Source: Herbinix sp.
Lineage (GTDB): Bacteria > Bacillota > Clostridia > Lachnospirales > Lachnospiraceae
Length of the DNA: 59,730 nt
Reading direction: 5' to 3'
Assembly (NCBI GenBank): GCA_028691795.1
Contig: JAQUYQ010000003.1
Span: forward strand, 1-59,730
The position numbers and the translations under genes were made by a program. Positions 24,697 through 33,980 of this stretch are shown piece after piece (the first letter of the stretch is position 1; each line of letters opens with the position of its first letter). A model generated the notes under the pieces. That model worked only from the letters and a program-made list of their open reading frames with translations, was not told where the DNA came from and searched no databases.

Positions 24697-26055
24697 CTAC
24701 ACTTTTGGTGGAACACGATTACCAATAATTTGCTCTATTCGTAAGGCATTCTTTAATAAATCTGTATCGTTAAACGAAGTCATACTAATTCCATAAGGCA
24801 TGCCATCATTATTTAATCCATGAGGAATGGTTATAATGGGCATTCCGGTATACTGTAAAATCATATTCTCTTTAAAGAAGATACTAACATCATATCCTCT
24901 CAACGCTTCCATCACCGATTTTTTACGATGTTCTCTATCCAGAAGTAATTCCTTATATTCAGACTCACTTAAGTCTCCTATGGTATTCTCTTCTGCATCA
25001 ATTAAAAGGGTCTGACCATACTTTAATGCCTTTTCCCTATTCTGATCATTAAATTCAATTATATCCTTCAGTGAACGGATTGGGTAATTATTTGGTAATT
25101 TACCAAGATAACGATTTAAAGCAAATTTAAACTCATATCGTTCTATTTGTTTTATATTTTCAATAGGCATTGGCTCTATATGAATTCTCTTAAGAGTGAA
25201 TCCTTCCTTTTTTAAAGTTTTTATGATTGCTTCAGCTTTCTTCGCATCCTGTCCACTCAAATCTTTCAGTTCATATTCATTAATACCGATTGTCAACGGA
25301 TTTTGTTCGGCTTGTGAATGATATAGGTTTATTGGAATTCCCGTAAGTTCCATAAAAATAATTGCTGCATCCGATACGGTGCGGGTCATGGGCCCTGCTG
25401 AATCGCAAGTAAAGCTAATCGGAATGATGCCTTTCTGATTCAAAGCTCCTATACTTGGTCGAAAGCCAACAATTCCATTTTTTATGGCAGGTGAAATAAT
25501 GGAACCGGAGGTATCCGTTCCCAGGGATGCAGTACAAAGATTGGCAGTAACAGCAACAGCTGAACCTGTGCTGGAACCGGAAGGGCTCTTTTCCCGATGA
25601 TAAGGAGAATATACCGTTCCCCCTCTCGAACTATATCCGGCCGGCATCCCCTTCGTCATATAGTTAGCAAATTCCGTCATGTTTGTTTTTCCTATTATCA
25701 ATGCCCCTTTTGCCCTTAATCCTTTGACGATTTCAGCATCAGCCAATGCCTTTGAATCTGCTAAAGCCAAAGACCCTGCACTGGTATGCATTTGATCCGC
25801 TGTATCAATATTATCTTTTAATAAAATAGGAATCCCAAATAATATATTTTTATTATTCGTAAGCTGCTCATCCAAGTCTTTTGCTAATTCCATTGCTTCC
25901 GGATTGAGTTCTAAAACACTATTCAAGCCATGTTCACCCTGATCAAAGATTTTAATATGCTTGATATACTCCTGAGTCAACTCTTTTACAGAAATTTCTT
26001 TCTTTTGTAACATCATTGCTACTTCTGCAATTGTAATTTCCTTTAAATCTCTCAT
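24697..26055 (-). CDS. Amidase-signature family hydrolase
   Basis: A 452-residue AS-family amidase. The Ser-cisSer-Lys triad is visible: the lysine in ILLKDNIDT (about K79), the cis-serine in SPSGSSTGSA and the nucleophile serine in TDTSGSI. It is not accompanied by gatC or gatB, so it is not the GatA of the tRNA amidotransferase but a free-standing amidase acting on small amides. No signal peptide is present. The start ATG follows GGTGATCA closely. A hairpin terminator lies directly downstream. Confidence 0.9.
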   Translation of the reverse strand: MRDLKEITIAEVAMMLQKKEISVKELTQEYIKHIKIFDQGEHGLNSVLELNPEAMELAKDLDEQLTNNKNILFGIPILLKDNIDTADQMHTSAGSLALADSKALADAEIVKGLRAKGALIIGKTNMTEFANYMTKGMPAGYSSRGGTVYSPYHREKSPSGSSTGSAVAVTANLCTASLGTDTSGSIISPAIKNGIVGFRPSIGALNQKGIIPISFTCDSAGPMTRTVSDAAIIFMELTGIPINLYHSQAEQNPLTIGINEYELKDLSGQDAKKAEAIIKTLKKEGFTLKRIHIEPMPIENIKQIERYEFKFALNRYLGKLPNNYPIRSLKDIIEFNDQNREKALKYGQTLLIDAEENTIGDLSESEYKELLLDREHRKKSVMEALRGYDVSIFFKENMILQYTGMPIITIPHGLNNDGMPYGISMTSFNDTDLLKNALRIEQIIGNRVPPKV

Positions 26056-26345
26056 TGATCACCATCTCTTTTCGAATTATTATCAAGCATTAAGCAACTT
26101 CCCTAGAGTATCATTTTAAGATACTACTTCATAGCTGAATTGTTTATTGTATCTACATATAGCAGTTGTATTTTAAGCAACTTTATCGTTTTTATGTGGC
26201 ACTTACGTTTTATGAATGACTTCTTTATTATTATTTTTAGCACTTTTTATATTTTTATTTTAAAATCTTTAATATTCATTGTTATGAAGGACGAACCGAT
26301 ATCGATACCCATAAGCATCATGCCCATGCTTGGATGCACAAGAGC
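26056..26345. other. Intergenic, no convincing gene
   Basis: AT-rich gap upstream of the amidase. One plus-strand frame is open for 79 codons but lacks a ribosome site and family resemblance. On the minus strand a short stretch reads MGIDIGSS, recalling the start of ASKHA ATPases, but it is too short to call. Confidence 0.4.
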
Positions 26346-26384
26346 CAAAAAAATCCTCTATTTCCTGAAAAGGAGATAGAGGAT
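26346..26384 (-). terminator. Rho-independent terminator of the DUF4397 gene
   Basis: ATCCTCTATTTCC (26352-26364) pairs with GGAGATAGAGGAT (26372-26384). On the minus strand it ends in a T7 run, about 107 bp past the DUF4397 stop. Confidence 0.85.
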
Positions 26385-26490
26385 CCTTATTGTATTTAAA
26401 TCACGCATATTTTTACGTTGTAACAAGGATAAAATCCATATAAAATCAAACTTGCTTTGAACCAGACATTGCATTTATTAACTATTAATA

Positions 26491-27114
26491 TTATTTACCA
26501 TCCAATAATAATAATGCTTCAAGTTCAGGTTCTTCTCCTGCAAGTCCAATTGCATAAACAGTATAGAATTTATCTGCGGCCAGAATAACATTAGGTACTG
26601 TAAGAACTACATTGGAAGTTCCTGCTACTCTAACTTGTAGTGTATAATTCATCGGGGTAACATCAATATAAGGTGTAATGTGTTTAAAGGAAACGTTACT
26701 GAAAATAACTGTTCCATTTGGCAATGTAATGTCTACTGCAGGAGCATTCGGTGAAAGATGTAAAAATCGAATCATAGCTTGACCTGTCTTTTTAGGCGAA
26801 TTCGCATCAGTAATAGCAAGTAATCCTATTTCACTAAGAGTTCCAACTGCAGCCACAGTTAATATAGAATTCTTATTAACTGTTACCATATTAGCTAAAA
26901 CAGGAGAATTTTTAGTTCCGGCAACATAAAGAGATATTTTATACGTTCCTTCAGGTATATCTAAATAATCTGTATAGTCACCATAGGAAAGATTATTAAT
27001 TATTAATTTATCATTAGCATATATGTCAACATTAGGCGCATCTGGTACTGTGTGTATAACCCGTACATAACCCATTGAATTTTCATTATATCTATATTTT
27101 GTATTATTATACAT
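26491..27114 (-). CDS. DUF4397 protein with two beta-sandwich repeats
   Basis: 207 residues, containing two DUF4397 units. Unit 1 is about 12-105 (YVRVIHTVPDAPNVDIYAND) and unit 2 about 115-205 (MIRFLHLSPNAPAVDITLPN). Each ends with an LAxxxxYTVYAIG-like strand. There is no signal peptide or sortase motif, although many family members are cell-surface proteins, so location is uncertain. The function is unknown. The start is ATG at 27114, with GTGAGG 6 nt upstream, rather than the ATG 15 bp earlier. Confidence 0.82.
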   Translation of the reverse strand: MYNNTKYRYNENSMGYVRVIHTVPDAPNVDIYANDKLIINNLSYGDYTDYLDIPEGTYKISLYVAGTKNSPVLANMVTVNKNSILTVAAVGTLSEIGLLAITDANSPKKTGQAMIRFLHLSPNAPAVDITLPNGTVIFSNVSFKHITPYIDVTPMNYTLQVRVAGTSNVVLTVPNVILAADKFYTVYAIGLAGEEPELEALLLLDGK

Positions 27115-27326
27115 ATTTTTCCTCACCATAAAACTTAATATAATATATTATATGCTTAAATATATCTCTATGTGATATATTTATGTTTGATGAATTTATA
27201 TTACCAATTTATATTTAATTAATTAAAATTATTCATAGAAGCCTAATTGCTACATAAACATCACTTTCATAAATATCAACCATTTGATACTCAATTCTTA
27301 TACTTTAGAATCAGGTAAAATAAGCA

Positions 27327-27369
27327 CAAAAAATAAGGCTAAGCTAGAATTTCTTCTAAGCTACAGCCT
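27327..27369 (-). terminator. Terminator downstream of the recombinase scar and telA-like gene
   Basis: On the minus strand AGGCTGTAGCTTAGAA folds against TTCTAGCTTAGCCT with a GAAA loop, followed by ATTTTTT. Confidence 0.8.
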
Positions 27370-27392
27370 CTTTACTTCTACTGATTAATTTT

Positions 27393-27540
27393 CTATTTCT
27401 TCACTGCCACCAACTCAGCTTCAAACTTTAGTCCATCCTCAAACATAAACACCACATGCTTAGCATCCTTGATCAGAACCTTTCCACATATGTCTTGAAA
27501 ACTCATCGTCAAATTCCTGCAATGCCTCTTTATTCGGCGA
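27393..27540 (-). pseudogene. 3' scar of a large serine recombinase
   Basis: One frame reads SPNKEALQEFDDEF and then runs into a stop. A second frame takes over as KVLIKDAKHVVFMFEDGLKF, ending EAELVAVKK and a stop. Joined, they resemble the extreme C-terminus of transposon/phage large serine recombinases (LxEFDDELF...V..I.V......F.F.DG.E...L). The rest of the gene is absent and a frameshift separates the halves. This is recognition from memory of the family end motif, so confidence is moderate. Confidence 0.55.
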
Positions 27541-27559
27541 CAGACACCCATTTCTGGCA

Positions 27560-28705
27560 TTAACCTCTCATTTCTAATAACTTCTTCTTTAATTCTCCCT
27601 CAATGCGGTTCAGCTCAATTTCAGCTTCTTTTCTTTTCTGTCGGCCTTCGGTTTGAATACGCATTACTTCTTCAAGAGTTGAAATCAATGACTCATTGGT
27701 GATGCGAAGTGTCTCAATATCCACAATACCTCGTTCTGATTCCTTGGCGGTATCTATGGTTGCCATTTTGAGAGTTTCTGCATTTTTTCTTAATAACTCA
27801 TTGGTCATATTCGTCACTTCCCTCTGAGCTTTTGCTGCTTGACCAGAATGAGCAACTCCCAGGGCTAACACCATCTGGCTTTTCCAAAGAGGGATTGTAT
27901 TTACAATCGTGGACTGGATTTTCTCAGCCATCATAGTATCATTTCCTTGAACCAGACGAATCTGTGGTGCCATTTGAATCGATATCATTCTAGTCAATTC
28001 CAGATCATGTATCTTCTTCTCAAAACGATTACAGATCGCAGTCAAATCATTCACCGCCTGCGCATCCTCGGGCAAGCCACTTACTTGGGATTTTTCCATG
28101 AGTAAAGGCAATTCTTCCTTCTGAACTTTTGTAAGCTTCTTCTTACCAGCCAGTATATACATCGAAAGCTCTTTAAAATAAGTTTTATTCAGATCATACA
28201 TTTTATCCAGCATTGCGATATCTTTTAACAGTTGTATCTGATTCGATTCTAGAGCATCACAGATTTTCTTAATATTTACTTCTGCCTTATCATATTTCGC
28301 CTTCAATGCCGTAAGTTTATTCGAGGATTTTTTAAAGAACCCAAAGAGCCCTTTTTCCTCTTCTTCTACATCAAAACTTTTTAATTCCGTCACCACACCA
28401 GAAAGCATTTCACCTATTTCACCCAAATCTTTGGTTTTCACATTGTTGATTGCAGTTTCCGAAAAGTCTGCAATTTTCTTTTGCGCTCCTACACCAAACT
28501 GTAGAATTTGATTTGATTTCTTTAAATCAATTTGACTTGCGAAATCATCCACCATCTTCTTTTCTTCCGGTGTTAAAGTGCTCTCATCATATGCCGGCTT
28601 TTCAATTTGAGTATTTTCCTTTATTGCTATTTCATTGAATGCTTCTCCCGGAGCGGTTCCTTCACGAAAAGGCTCAAATGTTAATGTAGGTACTTCATTA
28701 TTCAT
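27560..28705 (-). CDS. Toxic-anion resistance protein, TelA family
   Basis: A 381-residue soluble, largely alpha-helical protein of the TelA/KlaA family (YaaN in Bacillus). It is associated with tellurite and cell-envelope stress resistance, but its biochemical role is unresolved. Features include the acidic N-terminus PTLTFEPFREG, the IQMAPQIRLVQGND segment and long coiled-coil heptads to the C-terminus. ATG at 28705 is preceded by GGGGGAAG; the ATG at 28732 has no site. It lies downstream of an XpaC-like gene, the usual xpaC-telA pairing, but a MITE-like element now separates the two. Confidence 0.9.
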   Translation of the reverse strand: MNNEVPTLTFEPFREGTAPGEAFNEIAIKENTQIEKPAYDESTLTPEEKKMVDDFASQIDLKKSNQILQFGVGAQKKIADFSETAINNVKTKDLGEIGEMLSGVVTELKSFDVEEEEKGLFGFFKKSSNKLTALKAKYDKAEVNIKKICDALESNQIQLLKDIAMLDKMYDLNKTYFKELSMYILAGKKKLTKVQKEELPLLMEKSQVSGLPEDAQAVNDLTAICNRFEKKIHDLELTRMISIQMAPQIRLVQGNDTMMAEKIQSTIVNTIPLWKSQMVLALGVAHSGQAAKAQREVTNMTNELLRKNAETLKMATIDTAKESERGIVDIETLRITNESLISTLEEVMRIQTEGRQKRKEAEIELNRIEGELKKKLLEMRG

Positions 28706-28773
28706 TATTTTCTTCCCCCATAGTTTTTTCATGACAAGTATATATTTACTGATTTATCTTGTATTAATCAAAC

Positions 28774-28889
28774 GTTACTATTCAGCCACGATCAGTTAAT
28801 CACACTAATCGTTCGGCAAGTGATTTCCGAACTGTTTCGGAAACATTGAATGAACGATCATTCTCTGTATTGACTAGCTGAATAGTGAC
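28774..28889. mobile_element. 116-bp MITE-like element with 13-bp terminal inverted repeats and 8-bp target duplication
   Basis: The ends GTTACTATTCAGC (28774-28786) and GCTGAATAGTGAC (28877-28889) are inverted repeats with one mismatch. Immediately outside, AATCAAAC occurs on both sides (28766-28773 and 28890-28897), an exact 8-bp duplication. Inside are two more nested stems (AATCGTTC/GAACGATC and TTTCCGAA/TTCGGAAA). It has no coding capacity. It sits between the XpaC-like and TelA-like genes. Confidence 0.8.
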
Positions 28890-28908
28890 AATCAAACAAA
28901 CCCTTGTT

Positions 28909-30279
28909 TTAAGTTAAACCTTCCTGCGCAAACATCGTTTCCAGAACAGAAATATCCGTTGATATATCCATTGCTACTTCCTCAAACAGACCATCCAATA
29001 AATTTTCAAATGCAAAATTAATGGTATCCATCGTATCCTCGATCTCTTTCTTTGCAGATGAAATGTTTTCACCTTCCACAGGCTGATATTCGAATTCTCT
29101 GTAAGCATCCAATATTTTTAATGTTGTTGGTAAAAAATATTCTGTAAATTTCTTTATTTCAGGAAACTTTTCAGGATGAATCTCTACATAATCATAGATT
29201 TTTCCAGTTACTTCTTCCAGTCTGTCAAGTTTGCGTGAGATTTCTTCTCCCGGTATTGCAATATTTGCATTTCTTATTTTTTGAACGTATTGACGGCCTT
29301 CATCAACTGCTTTCCTGATTATGGGATCCAATGTATCCTTCTTCTTTTTATTATCTTCCTGCATCTGATCTTGACTCGTCTTTTTCTCTTGAGATTTCGT
29401 CTGCCCGCTATTCTTGTCCTGTTCTTCCATGTCCCTCTTTCTCATATTTTCCTGTAAATTCAGATACTGTTCATAACTTTCTCTATTTAACATGAAACAG
29501 GTCTTTTTTTCGTCAATATGTCCTTCTGGAAACATTCCAATTGCAATCATGTTCTGCAGATCCTTAACCGTATAGTTGTTACTTCGTCCGGTTACGGAAG
29601 AAAAATCCTTAATCAAGCAGTAGTTACGGCCATTCATTTGTGATATATACCTTTGAAATCTCTTTAATCTTTTACGAATTCTACTACCATTTAAAGATAA
29701 AATAAGGCATGCCACAAAGCAAGGCACCAGTCCTAGAACAATAATATGATATAACGCACTGCTTCCAACCAAATATCCAATCACCGCTAATATAATGGAA
29801 GCAATTACAGATGCAGAACTTCCGATGGTACCAAATACCGTTAGAAGTGTTCCTGAAACTTGTCCAACCGGAACCGTGCATTTCATCGGCTTTCGTGCCG
29901 CGGTATTCGGATAATTGTACCTGTAATTTTGATTAACGTTTTTCTGAGAATTGTTTTCCTGGCTGTACTGATTGCTATTTGAATTCCATGTCTGTGAATT
30001 TTTATTATGATTTTGCTGATATTCATTTGAGTTCCACGATGGATTTTTCCATGCAGTATCATTTCTAGTATTATGATTCCATGTATTATTGTTCCATGTA
30101 TTATTCCAATGCTGATGATTTTCCCGCTTTCGTTCCACTGACCTTCTGACCTCATCTAGAGCACCATTAACAACATTTCCAATATCACGGTTTAGTCTAT
30201 TAAAATCCCTATTGTTCAACGCATCTTGAACAATAAAACGAATTTCATCACCTAAATTTAGATTTCCCCGATTATTCAT
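28909..30279 (-). CDS. XpaC-like protein (5-bromo-4-chloroindolyl phosphate hydrolysis family)
   Basis: 456 residues. An N-terminal helical part (about 1-55) leads into an Asn/Gln/Trp-rich low-complexity linker (about 56-125). Then come two membrane helices (about 145-195), a helical domain with TVKDLQNMIAIGMFPEGHID, a charged coiled coil, and the XpaC domain at the C-terminus (EISRKLDRLEEVTGKIYDYV). The classic XpaC is only about 200 residues; the extra N-terminal and linker regions are found in clostridial forms. Start ATG 30279 has GGAGG 5 nt upstream; the longer ORF to 30360 lacks a site. Its usual partner TelA follows. Confidence 0.82.
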   Translation of the reverse strand: MNNRGNLNLGDEIRFIVQDALNNRDFNRLNRDIGNVVNGALDEVRRSVERKRENHQHWNNTWNNNTWNHNTRNDTAWKNPSWNSNEYQQNHNKNSQTWNSNSNQYSQENNSQKNVNQNYRYNYPNTAARKPMKCTVPVGQVSGTLLTVFGTIGSSASVIASIILAVIGYLVGSSALYHIIVLGLVPCFVACLILSLNGSRIRKRLKRFQRYISQMNGRNYCLIKDFSSVTGRSNNYTVKDLQNMIAIGMFPEGHIDEKKTCFMLNRESYEQYLNLQENMRKRDMEEQDKNSGQTKSQEKKTSQDQMQEDNKKKKDTLDPIIRKAVDEGRQYVQKIRNANIAIPGEEISRKLDRLEEVTGKIYDYVEIHPEKFPEIKKFTEYFLPTTLKILDAYREFEYQPVEGENISSAKKEIEDTMDTINFAFENLLDGLFEEVAMDISTDISVLETMFAQEGLT

Positions 30280-30398
30280 ATCCGCCTCCAAGCGATTGTC
30301 TTTAGATAAATTATTTTCTATCATTTTGTAAATCATATCATATCTAATTTTCGAAATCAACTATGATTAAAAGAGGGTTTAAACAATGGTGAAGATAT

Positions 30399-30431
30399 TA
30401 AAAAACTCCTATCTCCAAAGAGATAGAAGTT
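30399..30431 (-). terminator. Rho-independent terminator after the YhcH gene
   Basis: AACTCCTATCTC (30404-30415) pairs with GAGATAGAAGTT (30420-30431), with a T-run on the minus strand, 12 bp past the YhcH stop. Confidence 0.85.
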
Positions 30432-30442
30432 CGTGGTACATA

Positions 30443-30886
30443 TTATTCAGCCGGAAGTTTAATCACGATCTTAGTATAGGACTGAGATTGGCTGACGTGC
30501 CGAACCGGCATGTGTCCATCATGAGGAAATGCTACATAACACATTCCTGACGTCACATGAATGTTATGGTCTGTATTGCCTGAATAAAAGGCCGCATCTT
30601 TTTCTTCGTCATATGCAGTTTCTTCCTTCAAATCAGAAAGATAACCCCATGCAACATCTTCACTGCCATCTACGATAATGTGAATATCCACATACTTTCT
30701 ATGAACTTCAAAGGTTCCCTCATTCATAGGATTTGTTACACCCTGCTGAACCATGAAAAACCCACCTTCAAACTCATATTTGCCAACTTCCATCTTCTCT
30801 AATTTTTTAACAGCTTCTATCGCATTATCCAAATTCTTGATAACCGATTTATAGAAACCCAGATTTGAAAATTTATCTACAATCAT
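30443..30886 (-). CDS. YhcH/YjgK/YiaL (DUF386) cupin-like protein
   Basis: 147 residues. The family signature is visible as FMVQQGVTNP, FEVHRKYVDIHIIVDGSE and the C-terminal histidines in FPHDGHMPVRHV, which form a metal-binding beta barrel. Members occur in sialic-acid, hexuronate and other sugar-acid operons and are thought to act as anomerases or processing enzymes. ATG at 30886 has GGAGG 5 nt upstream. It lies 20 bp after the GntR regulator stop, so the two form an operon. Confidence 0.88.
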   Translation of the reverse strand: MIVDKFSNLGFYKSVIKNLDNAIEAVKKLEKMEVGKYEFEGGFFMVQQGVTNPMNEGTFEVHRKYVDIHIIVDGSEDVAWGYLSDLKEETAYDEEKDAAFYSGNTDHNIHVTSGMCYVAFPHDGHMPVRHVSQSQSYTKIVIKLPAE

Positions 30887-30906
30887 TTTTACCTCCATGA
30901 ACCCAT

Positions 30907-31605
30907 TTATGGTTTGTCGTCCATATAATCTTCAAAATAGTCTTTGTAATATAGTTCAATATGTTGTTTCATACGTGTTATACTATAGGATAAATGCTCT
31001 TTCAGTGAAGCTGTTAATCCTGCTTTATCCTTCTTTTTAATCATTTCAAACAAGTTATTATGATCCTTTATAATTCGAGTAAAATTTGTTTCTGTTTCAA
31101 AATCAAGCATTCGGTATCTGGTATAATGTACCTGAGCCGCCTGCAAAATTTCCCATATTTTTTTCTTTCCGGTAACTTCAAACCATATTTCATGCATCTG
31201 CGAGTCAAGACGGTAAAATTTCTCAGGTGTAAAATCTTTTTCTAAGATAATAGCTTCTTGTTTGCGAATAAAGTGACGTACTTCTTCTAACATCATAGGA
31301 GTTGCAATATCCATAAAATCACATATTACATTCGTTTCTACCGAAATTCTCATATAAATCAATTGTTTTATTTCACTCATATTTAATTTTGTTACATATG
31401 TACCACGATATGGCAATGTTGCAACAAAACCTTGTTCTTGAAGACGCCATAATGCATCTCTTACCGGTGTCCTTGACACTTCAAACTTCTTACATATCTC
31501 ATTCTCACTTAACGCTTGTCCGGGAACCAATTCTAAACTAAGAATTTCACGTTTTAACTCTTCATATACTACATAACTTAGATTTTTCGTCTCATTCTTA
31601 CTCAT
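30907..31605 (-). CDS. GntR-family regulator, FCD subfamily
   Basis: About 232 residues. The N-terminal winged helix carries LSENEICKKFEVSRTPVRDAL, and the all-helical FCD effector domain occupies about 85-220 (ligand histidines in DSQMHEIW and LKEHLSYSI). FCD regulators respond to organic or sugar acids. It is placed between YhcH and a dehydrogenase/TRAP locus and presumably controls it. The start is uncertain: AGGAG is 13 nt before ATG 31605 and only 1 nt before a GTG at 31617. Confidence 0.88.
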   Translation of the reverse strand: MSKNETKNLSYVVYEELKREILSLELVPGQALSENEICKKFEVSRTPVRDALWRLQEQGFVATLPYRGTYVTKLNMSEIKQLIYMRISVETNVICDFMDIATPMMLEEVRHFIRKQEAIILEKDFTPEKFYRLDSQMHEIWFEVTGKKKIWEILQAAQVHYTRYRMLDFETETNFTRIIKDHNNLFEMIKKKDKAGLTASLKEHLSYSITRMKQHIELYYKDYFEDYMDDKP

Positions 31606-31798
31606 ATCTTTATACACACTCCTATCATGCGTATTTTATCACACTCCGTCGCAACGAACAATCACCTTTTCCAAATCAAAATAATAATCATCAAGAATAT
31701 GGTAATAACTTTTATTCCTTTATTTCTTAAAATTTACATATAAGGATAGGAGCAAAGAAATGTCTTATTCTTTACTCCTACCAAGCTATATAAATATA

Positions 31799-32587
31799 TT
31801 ACGAAACGGGTTGTTTTCCTATATAGGCCAAAATGCCACCGTCCACATACAGTACCTGTCCATTTACAAAATTAGATGCATCAGAAGCAAGGAAAACTGC
31901 TGGTCCCATTAAATCTTCCGGTGTTCCCCAACGTCCTGCCGGTGTCTTTGCAATGATGAAATCATTAAATGGGTTTCCTTGGACACGTAACGGTTCCGTT
32001 TGAGGAGTTGCAATATAACCAGGTCCCAGACCATTGCATTGAATATTAAATTCACCATATTCTGAACAAATATTTTTCGTTAACATTTTTAAACCGCCTT
32101 TTGCTGCAGCATAGGCTGATACCGTTTCACGGCCAAGCTCACTCATCATAGAACAAATATTTATAATTTTACCATGACCTTTTTTGATCATACTTGGGAT
32201 TACTGCCTTTGATAAGATAAAAGGTGCATTCAAGTCAACATCAATTACTTGACGGAAATCAGCTGCTGACATCTCGCACATAGGAATTCGTTTGATAATA
32301 CCTGCGTTATTAACCAAAATATCAATAACTCCTACTTCTTCCTCGATTTTTGCGATCATTTCATTCACCATATCTTCATTCGTTACATCACATACGTAAC
32401 CATGCGCTTTAATTCCAATTTCATTATATGAGGCAATACCTTTATCAACAAGCTCCTGTTTGATATCGTTAAAAACAATTGTTGCACCAGCTTTTGCATA
32501 CGCACTTGCTAAAGCAAATCCGATGCCATAGGACGCTCCTGTAACTAATGCAACTTTTCCTTCTAGTGAAAACTGATTTTGTTCCAT
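31799..32587 (-). CDS. SDR oxidoreductase, gluconate 5-dehydrogenase-like
   Basis: A 262-residue short-chain dehydrogenase. The cofactor motif TGASYGIG is at about 17-24, NNAG at about 92-95, and the catalytic serine lies in ICSMMSELG with YAAAK (YxxxK) after it. The end of the chain reads VLYVDGGILAYIGKQ. Overall it is closest to gluconate 5-dehydrogenase / 2-deoxy-D-gluconate 3-dehydrogenase members, which act on sugar acids. With the TRAP subunit upstream and GntR and YhcH downstream, a sugar-acid pathway is likely. The start has AAGGAG 6 nt upstream. Confidence 0.85.
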   Translation of the reverse strand: MEQNQFSLEGKVALVTGASYGIGFALASAYAKAGATIVFNDIKQELVDKGIASYNEIGIKAHGYVCDVTNEDMVNEMIAKIEEEVGVIDILVNNAGIIKRIPMCEMSAADFRQVIDVDLNAPFILSKAVIPSMIKKGHGKIINICSMMSELGRETVSAYAAAKGGLKMLTKNICSEYGEFNIQCNGLGPGYIATPQTEPLRVQGNPFNDFIIAKTPAGRWGTPEDLMGPAVFLASDASNFVNGQVLYVDGGILAYIGKQPVS

Positions 32588-32634
32588 ATTAATCTCCTTT
32601 TGCTCTTAAATCGTCTGTTCCATGTTTTTTGATA

Positions 32635-33942
32635 CTATTTAATTAAACCAAGCATATTAGGAATTGTCATCGACAAAGCCGGTACATAAGTTACCAATAA
32701 TAATAATACTATGGTTATTACAAAGTATGGTATTAATGTCTTAAATACCTCTTCTATTTTTATATTTGCCACCTTACAACCGGTAAAAAGAATTGGCCCA
32801 ACCGGTGGTGTAATGGTTCCAATACAAAGATTAAATACTATCATGATACCAAAATGAACCGGATGCATACCAAAGCTTGTACAAATCGGAAGAAATATCG
32901 GAGTAAAAATTAATACTGCTGGAGTGGGATCCATAAAGGTACCAACAATAAGTAATATCACATTCATAAGTAATAGGATGATGAACTTGTTATCGGTTAG
33001 CCCAATTAAACCATTTGATATAATTGCCGGAATATGAGTAAAGCTCATAACCCAGCTCATGATAGAAGATACCCCTATCATAAAAATTACAATCGCACTC
33101 ATCTTTGCACTATCTAATAAAATTTTACGCAGATCTTTCACTTTCAGTGATCGATAAATAAAACTTAAAATCAAGGAATAAACCACTGCAATCGCCGATC
33201 CTTCCGTTGCAGTAAATACACCTTTTAAAATTCCACCAATTACGATAACAATTAAAAGTAAACTTGGAACCGCCTCGATCAGTGTTTTTAGTGCAACTTT
33301 TAAAGTGAGTTTTTCATTCGCTGTATAACCGCGCTTTGCAGCCATAAAACCTGCAATTACCATAACGCCAAGTCCCCATATAATTCCTGGGAGGTACCCA
33401 GCCATAAATAAAGCAGAAATAGATACACTGCCTGCAACTGTAGAATATACAATCAGTGTATTACTTGGTGGAATTAACATACCTGTTGGTGCAGATGCAA
33501 TATTTACTGCAGCAACATATTCTTTTGAATATCCTTCTTTTTCTTCTAAAGGACCTAACGTACCGCCAATCGCTGCTGCCGCTGCAACTCCAGAACCACT
33601 GATAGCTCCAAAAAGCATATTTGCGACAACATTGGTCTGTGCCAATGAACCGGGCATTCGTCCGCTGATTACCTTCGCACAATTAACGAGCTTTATTGCT
33701 ATACCACCATTATTCATAATGTTACCGGCAAGTATGAAAAACGGGATCGCCAGCAAGGAGAATGAATTTACGCCCGAAAATATTTTTTGTGATGAAGTAG
33801 CCATTGCGTTTTCAAAAGGAAGAATAAATAACATAGATATTGTTGATGCAGCACCGATGCTGATACTAATTGGTAATCCTATTATCAGCATTATGACAAC
33901 GCAGATCAGCATAACGAGACCTATAACTACTGCTTGTTCCAT
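32635..33942 (-). CDS. dctM: TRAP transporter large permease subunit DctM (orphan)
   Basis: 435 residues with about twelve to thirteen hydrophobic segments. The TRAP DctM features GVNSFSLLAIPFFILAGNIM, GAISGSGVAAAAAIGG, PPSNTLIVYSTVAG and GTITPPVGPILF are present. It is the membrane channel of a sodium-driven carboxylate importer. Normally it is encoded with the small subunit DctQ and the binding protein DctP; neither is found on either side, since the gene upstream is the unrelated EIIC-EAL protein. It must use partners encoded elsewhere or be the relic of a deleted operon. The start has AAGGGGG upstream. Confidence 0.9.
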   Translation of the reverse strand: MEQAVVIGLVMLICVVIMLIIGLPISISIGAASTISMLFILPFENAMATSSQKIFSGVNSFSLLAIPFFILAGNIMNNGGIAIKLVNCAKVISGRMPGSLAQTNVVANMLFGAISGSGVAAAAAIGGTLGPLEEKEGYSKEYVAAVNIASAPTGMLIPPSNTLIVYSTVAGSVSISALFMAGYLPGIIWGLGVMVIAGFMAAKRGYTANEKLTLKVALKTLIEAVPSLLLIVIVIGGILKGVFTATEGSAIAVVYSLILSFIYRSLKVKDLRKILLDSAKMSAIVIFMIGVSSIMSWVMSFTHIPAIISNGLIGLTDNKFIILLLMNVILLIVGTFMDPTPAVLIFTPIFLPICTSFGMHPVHFGIMIVFNLCIGTITPPVGPILFTGCKVANIKIEEVFKTLIPYFVITIVLLLLVTYVPALSMTIPNMLGLIK

Positions 33943-33980
33943 AATTATAATCCCCCTTTCACACGAGTCATTTTTAACTC

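Noticed and set aside
26250-26345. Minus-strand segment reading MGIDIGSS
   Set aside because: It resembles the phosphate-binding start of ASKHA/2-hydroxyacyl-CoA activases, but only about ten residues fit and stops follow soon. Chance is likely.
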